From Bacillota bacterium (GTDB lineage: Bacteria > Bacillota > UBA4882 > UBA10575), in NCBI GenBank assembly GCA_012512605.1, contig JAAZDX010000065.1, forward strand, positions 1 to 11,532: DNA of 11,532 bases. Direction: 5' to 3'. Every line of letters starts with the position of its first letter. The stretch's first letter is position 1. Positions 1-6,841 of this stretch are shown one piece after another. The translations under genes were made by a program, and so were the position numbers. The notes below the pieces were generated by a model. It searched no databases. It was not told the origin of the DNA and worked only from the letters and a program-made list of their open reading frames with translations.

Positions 1-342
1 GGGATTGAGATTTTGGCGCAACCACCCGGTAAGCGTCTGCAGAATTTATCCCTGCTTTCCGGTGGGGAACGGGCGATGACGGCGATTGCCCTGCTGTTTG
101 CGATTCTCCGGGTGAAACCCTCTCCGTTTTGTATTTTGGATGAGATCGATGCCACCCTCGATGGGGCTAATGTGCAACGGTTCACCGAACTCCTGCGGAT
201 CTTTAGTAAAGAACTCCAATTTATCGTGATTACCCACCGACGAGGGACGATGGAAGTGGCTGATGTCCTCTACGGCGTGACAATGGAAGAGAAAGGAATC
301 AGTAAGCTTATTTCGCTCGAGTTAAAGGAACAGGCTAGTTAA
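1..342 (+). CDS. smc: Chromosome segregation ATPase SMC, C-terminal end (partial)
   Basis: This is the last 113 codons of SMC; the reading frame is open from base 1, so the 5' part lies outside the window. It contains the C-terminal half of the ABC-type ATPase head: the signature LSGGE (fragment residues 19-23), the Walker B segment FCILDEID followed by the D-loop ATLDGAN (about 43-57), and the H-loop region VITHRRGTM (about 76-84). SMC dimers with ScpA and ScpB compact and segregate the chromosome, and this head half must pair with the N-terminal half for ATP hydrolysis. The gene ends at TAA 340-342, eleven bases before ftsY; smc followed by ftsY is a conserved Firmicutes order and suggests co-transcription. 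An apparent TTG start at 13 is only an internal leucine codon. Identification is close to certain. Confidence 0.96.
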   Translation, partial: GIEILAQPPGKRLQNLSLLSGGERAMTAIALLFAILRVKPSPFCILDEIDATLDGANVQRFTELLRIFSKELQFIVITHRRGTMEVADVLYGVTMEEKGISKLISLELKEQAS

Positions 343-353
343 GGAGGAGAAGA

Positions 354-1274
354 ATGGCCGCAAGTTTTGTAGCACGTTTAAAAGATAGTTTAAATAAGAC
401 CCGCCGGAAACTTTTGGCCCCATTGGAAGAGGCAGTACAGTTTCATAAAAAGATCGGTCCCGAGTTTTATGAAGAGTTGGAAGAGATTCTGATCACCTCC
501 GATGTGGGGATGAAGACCACCATGCTTCTGCTGGAGAAACTGAAGGCGAAGGTGAAAGCCGAACGCGTCGATGATACCCAAGCCGTCCTGGGTTACCTCC
601 ATACGATCACCACCGAACTACTGTCGGTGCCACCGCCGGCAGTTTTAGATTCCGATTCACCTTTGGCCGTTCTCGTGGTTGGCGTCAACGGGGTCGGCAA
701 GACTACTTCCATTGCAAAATTGACTGCCCAGTATCGCGAGGCGGGTAAATCCTGTCTGTTGGTGGCGGGGGATACCTTTCGGGCAGCCGCCATTGACCAG
801 TTGGCGATCTGGGCCAAACGGACCGGGGCCGATTTTGTTAGTCACCAAGCGGGGGCCGATCCGGGGGCCGTGGCCTTTGACGGTATTTCGGCGGCCAACG
901 CCCGTAAGACCGATGTGGTCATCTTTGATACGGCGGGGCGTTTGCATACCAAAGTTAATTTGATGTCCGAATTGCAAAAGGTCCACCGGGTGGTCACGCA
1001 GAATCTTGGCCCCAGAAAACTGGTGAATCTTTTAGTTTTGGATGCAACCACGGGGCAAAACGCCCTGGAGCAAGCGCGCGTCTTTCATGAGGCGATCGGC
1101 ATCGATGGGATTATCCTAACCAAGCTTGACGGTACGGCAAAAGGCGGGATTGTATTAGCGATCGTGGTTGAATTAGGCCTGCCCATTGTCTGGCTAGGCA
1201 TCGGCGAACAGGCGGATGATTTGCGTCGTTTTGACGCCGCCGAGTTTGCCACTGCGCTCTTGGGCGTAGAGTAG
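354..1274 (+). CDS. ftsY: Signal recognition particle receptor FtsY (SRP GTPase)
   Basis: FtsY is the membrane-associated receptor that docks ribosome-SRP complexes onto the Sec translocon. The 306-residue product is an N-G domain without the long acidic A domain of Escherichia coli FtsY. A helical N domain covers about residues 1-95. The G domain shows the G1 P-loop GVNGVGKT (110-117), the SRP-GTPase insertion region with GDTFRAAAIDQL (139-150), G3 DTAGR (192-196), G4 TKLD (256-259) followed by GTAKGG, and the closing GIGEQADDLRRF motif. All nucleotide-binding elements look intact. The start is ATG 354, preceded by AAGGAGGAG at 341-349 that begins in the smc stop codon, so translation is probably linked to smc. 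It ends at TAG 1272-1274, eleven bases from the convergent DUF4363 gene, with no clear terminator between them. Confidence 0.97.
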   Translation: MAASFVARLKDSLNKTRRKLLAPLEEAVQFHKKIGPEFYEELEEILITSDVGMKTTMLLLEKLKAKVKAERVDDTQAVLGYLHTITTELLSVPPPAVLDSDSPLAVLVVGVNGVGKTTSIAKLTAQYREAGKSCLLVAGDTFRAAAIDQLAIWAKRTGADFVSHQAGADPGAVAFDGISAANARKTDVVIFDTAGRLHTKVNLMSELQKVHRVVTQNLGPRKLVNLLVLDATTGQNALEQARVFHEAIGIDGIILTKLDGTAKGGIVLAIVVELGLPIVWLGIGEQADDLRRFDAAEFATALLGVE

Positions 1275-1285
1275 GAGGCCAGGTT

Positions 1286-1666
1286 TTAAAAGAGGTTTTC
1301 TAAATTTAGGCGCAGTTGGTCGGGGATGCGGTAGATGATCTGTTTTAATTCGGCGATACCACTTAAGGCCAAGACCGGTACGTTGTTGTCGAGGAAGGCT
1401 TTTGTCCGTGCCAGTGCTACTTCAAAATCGTCTAGATCATGATGATCGATGAGGAGCACCCAGAAATTACGCGCTTTGACCCAGAGCTGGTTGATGACCT
1501 CTAGTTGGTTATTGATTGTTTCGGGATCGGCGCTTTTAACATAAGTGGCCAGGCTCTCGAGTTCGGTGAGGATCATTTCGGCTTGATCGGTGATGATCAC
1601 TTCCGTATACCAACCCAAAGTAAAAAAAAGAATAAAAAAGATGATGACACCGGTGAAGACCTTCAT
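1286..1666 (-). CDS. DUF4363 family protein, membrane-anchored
   Basis: This is a 126-residue protein with one N-terminal hydrophobic segment (about residues 5-21, after MKVF), acting as a signal anchor or signal peptide. A largely alpha-helical domain follows, rich in charged and leucine residues (TELESLATYVKSAD, then an NQLWVKARNFWVLLIDHHD segment). The pattern and its position directly after a DUF421 gene match the DUF4363 family, whose biochemical function is unknown. The start is ATG 1666, with AAGGAG nine bases upstream; it overlaps the TGA of the DUF421 gene by four bases (ATGA), a sign of translational coupling. A longer reading from 1792 would run through the DUF421 gene and is not supported. 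The topology suggests a small domain outside the cytoplasmic membrane working with the DUF421 partner, but that is inference. Confidence 0.8.
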   Translation of the reverse strand: MKVFTGVIIFFILFFTLGWYTEVIITDQAEMILTELESLATYVKSADPETINNQLEVINQLWVKARNFWVLLIDHHDLDDFEVALARTKAFLDNNVPVLALSGIAELKQIIYRIPDQLRLNLENLF

Positions 1667-2358
1667 CCCGGTTTCTCCTTTCTGGCCGTTGGTTTGGTCT
1701 GACAGTACCAGCGGCCGCGGGTATCGAGCATCGCAATTAATACGGTGCGTGGATCCGTGACGCCTTGTTTTTTGAGTTCCTCCTGGAGCCACTGGCGGGT
1801 CAGGCGGGCCTGCGCCAGATTGGCCTCTTCAATCTGTCCGTCGAGGATTAGTGAAAGCGGTAAAGCTTCCGGTACCGCCTTTAATTTTAGATCTTCCAGT
1901 GTCACCGGGCGTTTTTCGGCCCTAGGGAGAACCGTTAAGCTACCGTTTGTTTCCAATAAAGCATATTCGATCTCGGAAAGGTTAAAATAACCTTGGGAAC
2001 GGAGTTGTTCCAGCAGGTCATTGACATGATAAAGGTTACTCCGCATTTCTGCCCAGTTGATCTTCCCCTTTTCCATAATCGGACTGGGTTTTCCACAAAG
2101 GATACGGCGGAAGGTTAGACTTTTGAGCGACCAATAGGAGAGGACGACCTGGACGAGAAGGAGGGTCAGGACGGGGATTACACCGCTGAACAAGGATAAA
2201 CCCCGATCTTGCATCGGCACGGCGACTAAATCAGCGATCATGATCGTGATGACAAATTCATAGGGCTGTAACTCACCGATCTGTCGCTTGCCCATTAAAC
2301 GGGTGACGATCACGACCACGAGGTAGAGGAAGAGGGTTCGTACAAAGATGATCAGCAT
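1663..2358 (-). CDS. DUF421 (YetF/YcaP-type) membrane protein
   Basis: The 231-residue protein has three predicted membrane segments near residues 2-21, 33-48 and 57-76, followed by a soluble, probably cytoplasmic domain. It carries the hallmarks of the family: TRLMGKRQIGELQPYEFVITIMIADL near the N terminus, then GKPSPIMEKGKI and LRSQGYFNLSEIEYALLETNGSLTVLP in the soluble domain. DUF421 proteins are abundant in spore-forming Firmicutes. Some, such as the DUF421-containing 2Duf protein of Bacillus, have been linked to properties of the spore inner membrane, but no molecular activity is established. The start ATG 2358 has a strong AAGGAGG site seven bases upstream. It is first in a two-gene unit with DUF4363 (ATGA overlap). 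The basic C-terminal tail is variable in the family. Confidence 0.92.
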   Translation of the reverse strand: MLIIFVRTLFLYLVVVIVTRLMGKRQIGELQPYEFVITIMIADLVAVPMQDRGLSLFSGVIPVLTLLLVQVVLSYWSLKSLTFRRILCGKPSPIMEKGKINWAEMRSNLYHVNDLLEQLRSQGYFNLSEIEYALLETNGSLTVLPRAEKRPVTLEDLKLKAVPEALPLSLILDGQIEEANLAQARLTRQWLQEELKKQGVTDPRTVLIAMLDTRGRWYCQTKPTARKEKPG

Positions 2359-2379
2359 TTTGGCCTCCTTATTTCCTAT

Positions 2380-2410
2380 TATTATGCGCCCTTTGGGCTT
2401 AGAACTATAC
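2380..2410 (-). promoter_or_regulatory. Possible sporulation-type (sigma-G/F-like) promoter of the DUF421 gene
   Basis: On the minus strand GTATA (2410-2406) lies 19 bases from CATAATA (2386-2380), 21 bases before the DUF421 start codon. These resemble the GnATA and CATnnTA boxes of sigma-G promoters, although the spacing is about one base too long and the same -10 could serve the vegetative sigma factor. A perfect inverted repeat, GCCC-AAA-GGGC (2398-2388), sits between the boxes. The call is weak. Confidence 0.3.
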
Positions 2411-2595
2411 TTATCGCCCCTTTCAACCCTGCTTTGCTAAGACTGCTGTGCCAAGAGATGCAAGTCAGGGGAGACTACGGCCCTCTGTTCGGCTGGGTAA
2501 GGGTGGGCAAAGGAAATTAAACTCGCGGGCGACGGGTGACACGAGAATTGGAGTCACAGTTGTAAACTTATGCATAAAGGCAATTATGCTTACTG

Positions 2596-2659
2596 GCGAC
2601 GAGCAACGAGCGAAGGAGCAACGAGCGACTAGCCACGAGTGACGAGCGACCAGCGACGA
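2596..2659. repeat. Degenerate heptanucleotide tandem repeat (consensus GCGACGA)
   Basis: Nine imperfect copies of a 7-base unit run without a gap apart from one inserted base (2617). In order they are GCGACGA, GCAACGA, GCGAAGG, then GCAACGA, GCGACTA, GCCACGA, GTGACGA, GCGACCA, GCGACGA. Two related units (GCGACGG, GTGACAC) stand apart at 2529-2542. A period of seven argues against coding. It resembles the short tandemly repeated repetitive elements known from some bacteria, but I cannot assign it to a named family. Confidence 0.8.
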
Positions 2660-2700
2660 GCATGTATACTATATACTTTTTGTAATCACCAATCATAATC

Positions 2701-2738
2701 TTGACTTAATGCCGGACAAAAAGATATCATTAAATGAT
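2701..2738 (+). promoter_or_regulatory. Promoter of the glutamate dehydrogenase gene with overlapping palindrome
   Basis: TTGACT (2701-2706, five of six matches to the -35 consensus) is followed after 18 bases by TATCAT (2725-2730, five of six to the -10). A perfect 13-base inverted repeat ATCATT-A-AATGAT (2726-2738) overlaps the -10 box and the expected transcription start, a good position for a repressor site. The predicted leader is about 33 bases. Confidence 0.6.
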
Positions 2739-2770
2739 AAACCAACACTTAATGACGAGGGGGATTTGTT

Positions 2771-4018
2771 ATGCAGGAGATTAGTCCGCTGGCGGTGGCG
2801 CAACAGCAACTTGATTTGGCGGCTGCTAAACTTAAGCTGGATCCGAATGTCCACGCCATCCTAAGAGAACCGGCCCGGGTTTTGGAAGTGAATTTTCCGG
2901 TCCGGATGGATGATGGTTCGGTCAGAGTTTTTAAGGGTTTTCGGGCTCAACATAATAACGCGATTGGTCCGGCCAAAGGCGGTATCCGCTTTCATCCGCA
3001 AGTGACGTTAGAGGAAGTGAAAGCCCTTTCCATGTGGATGACTTTCAAATGTGGGGTTTTAGGCCTGCCCTACGGTGGTGGTAAAGGAGGCGTTGCCGTT
3101 GACCCGCGAACCTTATCCCGTGGTGAACTGGAGCGGCTTAGCCGGGCTTATATCGGAGCGATCTCCCCGCTGATCGGTCCGGATCAGGACATACCGGCAC
3201 CGGATGTTAATACCAATCCACAGATCATGGCCTGGATGATGGACGAGTTCAGCAAGTATAAAGGGGGAATAACCTATCCGGGTGTGGTCACCGGAAAACC
3301 GATCATTGCTGGCGGGTCCCTAGGCCGGAGCGAAGCGACCGGTCGGGGTTGTGTGATTATTATCCGGGAGATGGCTAAACGCCTGGGGATTGATCTGAAG
3401 ACCGCAACTGCGGCGATTCAAGGGTTTGGGAATGTGGGGAGTGCCACTGCCCAGTTTTTGGCCAAAGAAGGGGTTAAGATCATCGCCATCATGGAGATTG
3501 ATGGTGGGATCTACAATCAAGACGGGATTGATCCGGAAGAACTATTAGCCTACCGCGCAAAGAATGGGACCATTACCACTTTCCCTGGCTGTCAGCCTAT
3601 TGATAACGAAGGGTTATTGGCTTTAGAATGCGACATTCTCGTTCCAGCCGCGTTGGAAAACCAGATTACGCTGGAGAATGCCGAGCGGGTGAAAGCTAAG
3701 ATTGTGGCCGAAGCTGCCAACGGACCAACCACTCCGGAAGCCGATGAAATCCTGGCCAAGAGGGGGATCTTTTTAACTCCCGATATTCTGACGAACGCAG
3801 GCGGTGTAACCGTCTCCTACTTTGAATGGGTGCAGAATATTATGAACTACTATTGGACTGCCGATGAGATTAACACCCGGCTAGAAATGAAAATGGTGGA
3901 AGCCTTTGAGCGGATTTACCAGATGAGCCAGGAGTATGGGGTTGAGATGCGGATGGCTGCTTATATGTATTCCATTGCCCGGTTGGCCGAAGCGATCCAG
4001 GCGCGCGGTTGGGCTTAA
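2771..4018 (+). CDS. gdhA: Glutamate dehydrogenase (NAD(P)-dependent, hexameric type)
   Basis: The enzyme catalyses reversible oxidative deamination of glutamate to 2-oxoglutarate and ammonia in the cytoplasm. The 415-residue length is typical of the short hexameric Firmicutes/archaeal enzymes (RocG/GudB type). Visible elements are the substrate-binding GPAKGGIRFHP (66-76, Lys69), TFKCGV (91-96, Lys93), the PYGGGKGGV motif with catalytic Lys105 (100-108), the Rossmann motif GFGNVG (218-223), and LTPDILTNAGGVTVSYFEW in the C-terminal third. The second Rossmann strand ends IMEIDGG, with Glu242 where an acidic residue favouring NAD often sits; NAD preference is therefore inferred, not shown. The start ATG 2771 has GAGGGGG seven bases upstream. 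The gene stands alone, with its own promoter and an intrinsic terminator ten bases after the stop. Its neighbour is an NAD/NADP/ferredoxin transhydrogenase-like enzyme. Confidence 0.97.
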   Translation: MQEISPLAVAQQQLDLAAAKLKLDPNVHAILREPARVLEVNFPVRMDDGSVRVFKGFRAQHNNAIGPAKGGIRFHPQVTLEEVKALSMWMTFKCGVLGLPYGGGKGGVAVDPRTLSRGELERLSRAYIGAISPLIGPDQDIPAPDVNTNPQIMAWMMDEFSKYKGGITYPGVVTGKPIIAGGSLGRSEATGRGCVIIIREMAKRLGIDLKTATAAIQGFGNVGSATAQFLAKEGVKIIAIMEIDGGIYNQDGIDPEELLAYRAKNGTITTFPGCQPIDNEGLLALECDILVPAALENQITLENAERVKAKIVAEAANGPTTPEADEILAKRGIFLTPDILTNAGGVTVSYFEWVQNIMNYYWTADEINTRLEMKMVEAFERIYQMSQEYGVEMRMAAYMYSIARLAEAIQARGWA

Positions 4019-4027
4019 ACGACAAAG

Positions 4028-4050
4028 AGCGGGATTTTCCCGCTTTTTTT
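4028..4050 (+). terminator. Intrinsic terminator of the glutamate dehydrogenase gene
   Basis: AGCGGGA (4028-4034) pairs with TCCCGCT (4038-4044) around a TTT loop and is followed directly by a T run to 4050. Flanking A residues before the stem can pair with the first Ts. It begins ten bases after the stop codon. Confidence 0.92.
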
Positions 4051-4121
4051 GTTCTCATCCACGCGAATAGTTGCCGGTAAAGATCATGATAAAAAGCAAA
4101 ACTTAGCGGCAGTGGTTTCCA

Positions 4122-4149
4122 TTGCAAAACAAAACCAGAATGTTATAAT
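4122..4149 (+). promoter_or_regulatory. Candidate vegetative promoter upstream of nfnA (distal)
   Basis: TTGCAA (4122-4127) lies 16 bases from a perfect TATAAT (4144-4149). It would give a leader of about 160 bases before the GTG start of nfnA. The leader contains a 17-codon ATG frame (4154-4207) without a ribosome-binding site. Confidence 0.5.
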
Positions 4150-4229
4150 GAAAATGGGCTTCTTGCAGGAACGAACAGGTGATAAAGCCCTGATGAAGAG
4201 GGATTAAGTGCGGAGAAGAATTGTAAACG

Positions 4230-4259
4230 GTTTTCAAAACTGCTGATTAATGTTACAAT
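4230..4259 (+). promoter_or_regulatory. Candidate proximal extended -10 promoter of nfnA with palindrome
   Basis: TACAAT (4254-4259) carries the TGn extension (TG at 4251-4252) of extended -10 promoters, with TTTTCA (4231-4236) 17 bases upstream as a weak -35. A perfect 11-base inverted repeat GTTTT-C-AAAAC (4230-4240) covers the -35 and could be an operator. A second palindrome, ATAAATTTAT (4268-4277), lies just downstream. Confidence 0.45.
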
Positions 4260-4301
4260 AATTGATGATAAATTTATTCCATTTTAACAAATAAACAACA
4301 T

Positions 4302-4317
4302 GGAGGAGAACGAAGTG
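4302..4317 (+). promoter_or_regulatory. Ribosome-binding site that fixes a GTG start for nfnA
   Basis: GGAGGAG (4302-4308) precedes GTG 4315 by six bases. The in-frame ATG at 4300 overlaps this site and has only A-rich sequence upstream. The GTG start also gives an N terminus (MVIIDKKQLAPEI) of the length usual in the family. Confidence 0.8.
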
Positions 4318-5148
4318 GTAATAATCGACAAAAAACAACTTGCGCCAGAGATCGTGCAATTCCTTGTGGAAGCTCCTCTGATCGCAAAAAAAGCGCAACC
4401 GGGACATTTCATTATTTTGCGCCACCGCGAAAATGGGGAACGGATTCCGTTAACAATCGCCGATTTCGACCGGGAAAAAGGGACGATCACCCTCGTTTGC
4501 CAGGGAATCGGGAAAAGCACCCGTGAGATTAACCAGATGCAAGCGGGTGATTCCTTTGTCGATCTCTTAGGGCCTTTAGGGAAAGCCTATCCCATTAAGA
4601 AACTGGGTACCGTTGTCTGTGTTGCCGGCGGTTTAGGCGTTGCCCCGCTTTATCCGAAAGCAAAAGCCCTATATAAAGCCGGGAACAAGATAATTAGCTT
4701 GATTGGTGCCCAGCGGAAAGAGATGTTGATCATGACCGAAGAAATGGCCGCAATCAGCGCGGAGATGTACTTCAGCACCGATGACGGCAGCTTTGGACAC
4801 CATGGTTTCATCACCGAACCCCTCCGTGATGTGCTGGCCCGCGAGAAGGTGGATGAAGTGGTGGCGGTGGGACCCGTGCCGATGATGGCATCCGCTGTTA
4901 AAGTGGCCAACGAGTTTAACGTCCCGGTTGTTGTCAGCTTAAATGCGTTGATGATTGACGGTACCGGGATGTGCGGAGGTTGCCGGGTTACGGTCGGTGG
5001 CGAAACGAAATTCTGCTGTGTGGACGGGCCGACCTTTGATGGTGCCGCCGTTGATTTTCAGGAGATCCTGATGCGCCAGAGATATTACCGGGAACAGGAA
5101 AATGAAGCATTACACCGTTGCAAACTGGAGGAGGCCGAAGAACAATGA
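4315..5148 (+). CDS. nfnA: NfnA/SudB-type small subunit, FAD- and [2Fe-2S]-binding oxidoreductase
   Basis: This 277-residue protein belongs to the ferredoxin-NADP reductase/dihydroorotate dehydrogenase electron-transfer subunit family. With the large subunit it forms NADH-dependent reduced ferredoxin:NADP+ oxidoreductase (Nfn), a flavin-based electron-bifurcating transhydrogenase; the same pair is often named sulfide dehydrogenase SudBA. Visible elements are the flavin-binding RIPLTIAD (43-50), the nucleotide-binding CVAGGLGVAPLYPKAKAL (102-119), and a C-terminal [2Fe-2S] region DGTGMCGGCRVTVGG...KFCCVDGP with Cys220, Cys223, Cys234 and Cys235; three cysteines plus an aspartate are the ligands described for Nfn. 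The C terminus FDGAAVDFQEILMRQRYY is typical. GTG 4315 is chosen over ATG 4300 because of the ribosome-binding site. Its TGA overlaps the ATG of the large subunit by four bases, indicating translational coupling. Whether it bifurcates electrons or acts otherwise cannot be read from sequence alone. Confidence 0.93.
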   Translation: MVIIDKKQLAPEIVQFLVEAPLIAKKAQPGHFIILRHRENGERIPLTIADFDREKGTITLVCQGIGKSTREINQMQAGDSFVDLLGPLGKAYPIKKLGTVVCVAGGLGVAPLYPKAKALYKAGNKIISLIGAQRKEMLIMTEEMAAISAEMYFSTDDGSFGHHGFITEPLRDVLAREKVDEVVAVGPVPMMASAVKVANEFNVPVVVSLNALMIDGTGMCGGCRVTVGGETKFCCVDGPTFDGAAVDFQEILMRQRYYREQENEALHRCKLEEAEEQ

Positions 5149-6542
5149 GACAACAGATGCCGAAACAGGATCCAGAGATTAGACGGACCAACTTTGATGA
5201 AGTGGCCCACGGCTTCACCGCCGAACAGGCGCTAGCCGAAGCAAAGCGGTGTCTGAATTGTAAAAAGCCCCTTTGTGTGCAAGGTTGTCCAGTGGAGATT
5301 GAGATTCCGCAGTTTATTACTTTACTGATCGAAGGAAAGCCGGATGAAGCACTCGCCAAGATTAAAGAGAAAAATAGTCTGCCCGCCATTTGTGGTCGGG
5401 TTTGTCCCCAGTAAAACCAGTGTGAAAAGCAGTGTATTTTGGGGCGGATGGGTGAACCGGTGGCAATTGGTGCTTTAGAACGCTACTGTGCCGATTGGGG
5501 ACGGGCCAATCAAGCAGTGGAACCCGCTTGTGAACCGTCGTGTGCCGTGAAAGGAAAAGTGGCGGTGGTCGGTTCCGGTCCGGCCGGACTGACGGCGGCG
5601 GCCGATTTAGCCTTAATGGGCTATAAGGTCACCCTATTTGAATCATTACATGCGCCGGGCGGGGTCTTGCGGTACGGCATCCCCGAATTCAGACTGCCGA
5701 AGGGGATTGTCGACTACGAAGTCGGGAACTTGACGAAACTAGGGGTCGAGATTAAGACCAACGTTTTGATTGGCAAGACGATTACGATCGACGAATTATT
5801 TGCCGCCGGTTATGAAGCGGTATTCATTGGGACCGGGGCCGGACTTCCTTATTTTCTCCAGATTCCTGGGGAGAATTTGAACGGCGTCTATTCGGCCAAT
5901 GAGTTTTTAACCCGGGTTAACTTGATGAAAGCCTATCTCTTTCCGGAACACGATACCCCGATCCGCATCGGTAAACGGGTCGCGGTGGTTGGGGCCGGGA
6001 ACGTGGCGATGGATTCGGCGCGCACCGCTTTGCGGCTCGGGGCCGAAAAGGTCACTATTGTTTACCGCCGTTCTCGTGAAGAGATGCCCGCCCGTTTGGA
6101 AGAGATTGAAAACGCCGAAGAGGAAGGGGTTGAATTCCGCCTGCTCACCAACCCGGTACGCCTGGAGGGAGATGAAAACGGCAACCTGACGGCGATGGTC
6201 TGTCAAAAAATGTCCCTCGGGGAACCGGCCGCTTCCGGACGCCGAAGACCCATACCGATTCCCGATTCGGAGGAAGCGCTGCTTGTGGATACGGTGATCG
6301 TCGCCGTTGGCCAGGGACCCAACCCTATTCTCTTGCAAGGGACCGCTGGTTTGAACTTGAACAAGCGGGGTTATATCGAAGTCGACCCGGAGACGATGAT
6401 GACTAGTATTCCGGGGGTCTTTGCCGGTGGTGATATTGTTACCGGCGCGGCGACCGTGATCGCGGCCATGGGGGCCGGGAAAAAGGCGGCCCGGGCGATT
6501 GACCAGTATTTGGCGGAGAAAGAAGGATCTCCTCAAGAATAG
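5145..6542 (+). pseudogene. nfnB: NfnB/SudA/GltD-like large subunit, interrupted by an in-frame TAA
   Basis: The frame from ATG 5145 to TAG 6540-6542 would encode about 465 residues, the normal length, but codon 90 (5412-5414) is TAA. The intact enzyme carries two [4Fe-4S] clusters and FAD, and binds NADPH. The N terminus has Cys36, Cys39, Cys44 and Cys48 (CLNCKKPLCVQGCP), then Cys83 and Cys87 (CGRVCPQ), stop, and Cys93 and Cys97 (NQCEKQC). After the stop the frame continues perfectly: FAD site VVGSGPAG (141-148), NADPH site VVGAGNVAMD (281-290), YRRSREEMP, and closing GVFAGGDIVTGAATVIAAMGAGKKAA. Relatives normally have glutamate in the CPQENQCE context, so one G-to-T change (GAA to TAA) explains it. 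GGAGGAGG (5127-5134) serves ATG 5145. A restart at ATG 5448 or TTG 5439 would give about 364-367 residues lacking the iron-sulfur region and has only a weak site. It could be a recent null mutation, a sequence error, or readthrough; no other decay is visible. Confidence 0.88.
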
Positions 6543-6625
6543 GAGTTCAGATCTTCAGTAAAACCAAGAATTCTAGATCGCGCGTGTACAACACGGGGCA
6601 CTGGAAGGATTGGCTGGGTTAATAG

Positions 6626-6655
6626 GGGGCTACCCGGAAAGGGTGGCCCCTTTTT
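6626..6655 (+). terminator. Intrinsic terminator after the nfnAB genes
   Basis: GGGGCTACCC (6626-6635) pairs with GGGTGGCCCC (6641-6650), ten pairs including one G-U, around a five-base loop GGAAA, followed by TTTTT (6651-6655). It lies about 83 bases after the nfnB stop. Confidence 0.93.
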
Positions 6656-6841
6656 AATTAGGATGGATGAATGTTGCGCTATATTACCGAGAAAAAACTA
6701 GTCTGCATTTCTCCCGGTGCTAGAGGCAACGCTTTGAATGACTAGCAGCTGTCGGCATTCAGGGCTTATAATTAATTCACTTTGTGAAACTAATATTGCT
6801 GGCGTGAGTGGCTTGGCAGATGTAACTGTGTGGGTGACTTT
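6656..6841. other. Gene-free stretch between the nfnAB terminator and the lipoprotein gene
   Basis: Together with 6543-6625 this leaves 299 bases between stop codons. I see no gene or family resemblance here. It holds a TATAAT (6767-6772) without a fitting -35, a perfect 13-base inverted repeat TTCAC-TTT-GTGAA (6776-6788), and a CTTTTTAAAAAG palindrome (6837-6848) over the stop codon of the lipoprotein gene. No terminator for the minus-strand lipoprotein gene is obvious. Confidence 0.5.

Larger units (their letters stand above)
2359..2770. other. Gene-free stretch between the DUF421 gene and glutamate dehydrogenase
   Basis: These 412 bases contain no convincing gene. The 2359-2420 end holds the leader of the DUF421 gene. 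The middle (2440-2595) has a possible short hairpin near 2466-2487 and a TTATGC element repeated 16 bases apart (2568 and 2584) that forms inverted repeats with intervening GCATAA. Then come the heptamer repeat (2596-2659), an AT-rich inverted repeat GTATA-CTA-TATAC (2664-2676), and the promoter of the glutamate dehydrogenase gene. A GTG-initiated frame (2448-2642) runs through it but has low-complexity content and no family resemblance. I recognise no riboswitch. Confidence 0.6.

Noticed and set aside
1505..1990. Plus-strand frames within the DUF421/DUF4363 region
   Set aside because: They are antisense to genes with clear ribosome-binding sites and recognisable family motifs.
2448..2642. 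GTG-initiated 64-codon plus-strand frame upstream of glutamate dehydrogenase
   Set aside because: It has no ribosome-binding site and no family resemblance, and its 3' part translates the heptamer repeat, whose period of seven is non-coding.
2359..2770. Riboswitch or structured leader for the flanking genes
   Set aside because: I could not recognise a known riboswitch core, and the promoter of glutamate dehydrogenase lies too close to the gene for one.
4154..4207. Short 17-codon frame (MGFLQERTGDKALMKRD) after the TATAAT upstream of nfnA
   Set aside because: It has no ribosome-binding site and its start falls at the expected transcription start; too short to support alone.
5412..5414. TAA as a recoded sense codon (selenocysteine, pyrrolysine or alternative code)
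   Set aside because: Selenocysteine and pyrrolysine use TGA and TAG, the position normally holds glutamate, and TAA ends other genes here normally.
5907..6536. 209-codon minus-strand frame opposite nfnB
   Set aside because: It is antisense to well-conserved FAD/NADPH-binding coding sequence, has no motif of its own, and arises from codon bias.
5439..6542. Post-stop part of nfnB as an independent oxidoreductase gene
   Set aside because: The frame is continuous with the upstream part, motifs resume at exactly the expected position, and the restart has only a weak ribosome-binding site.
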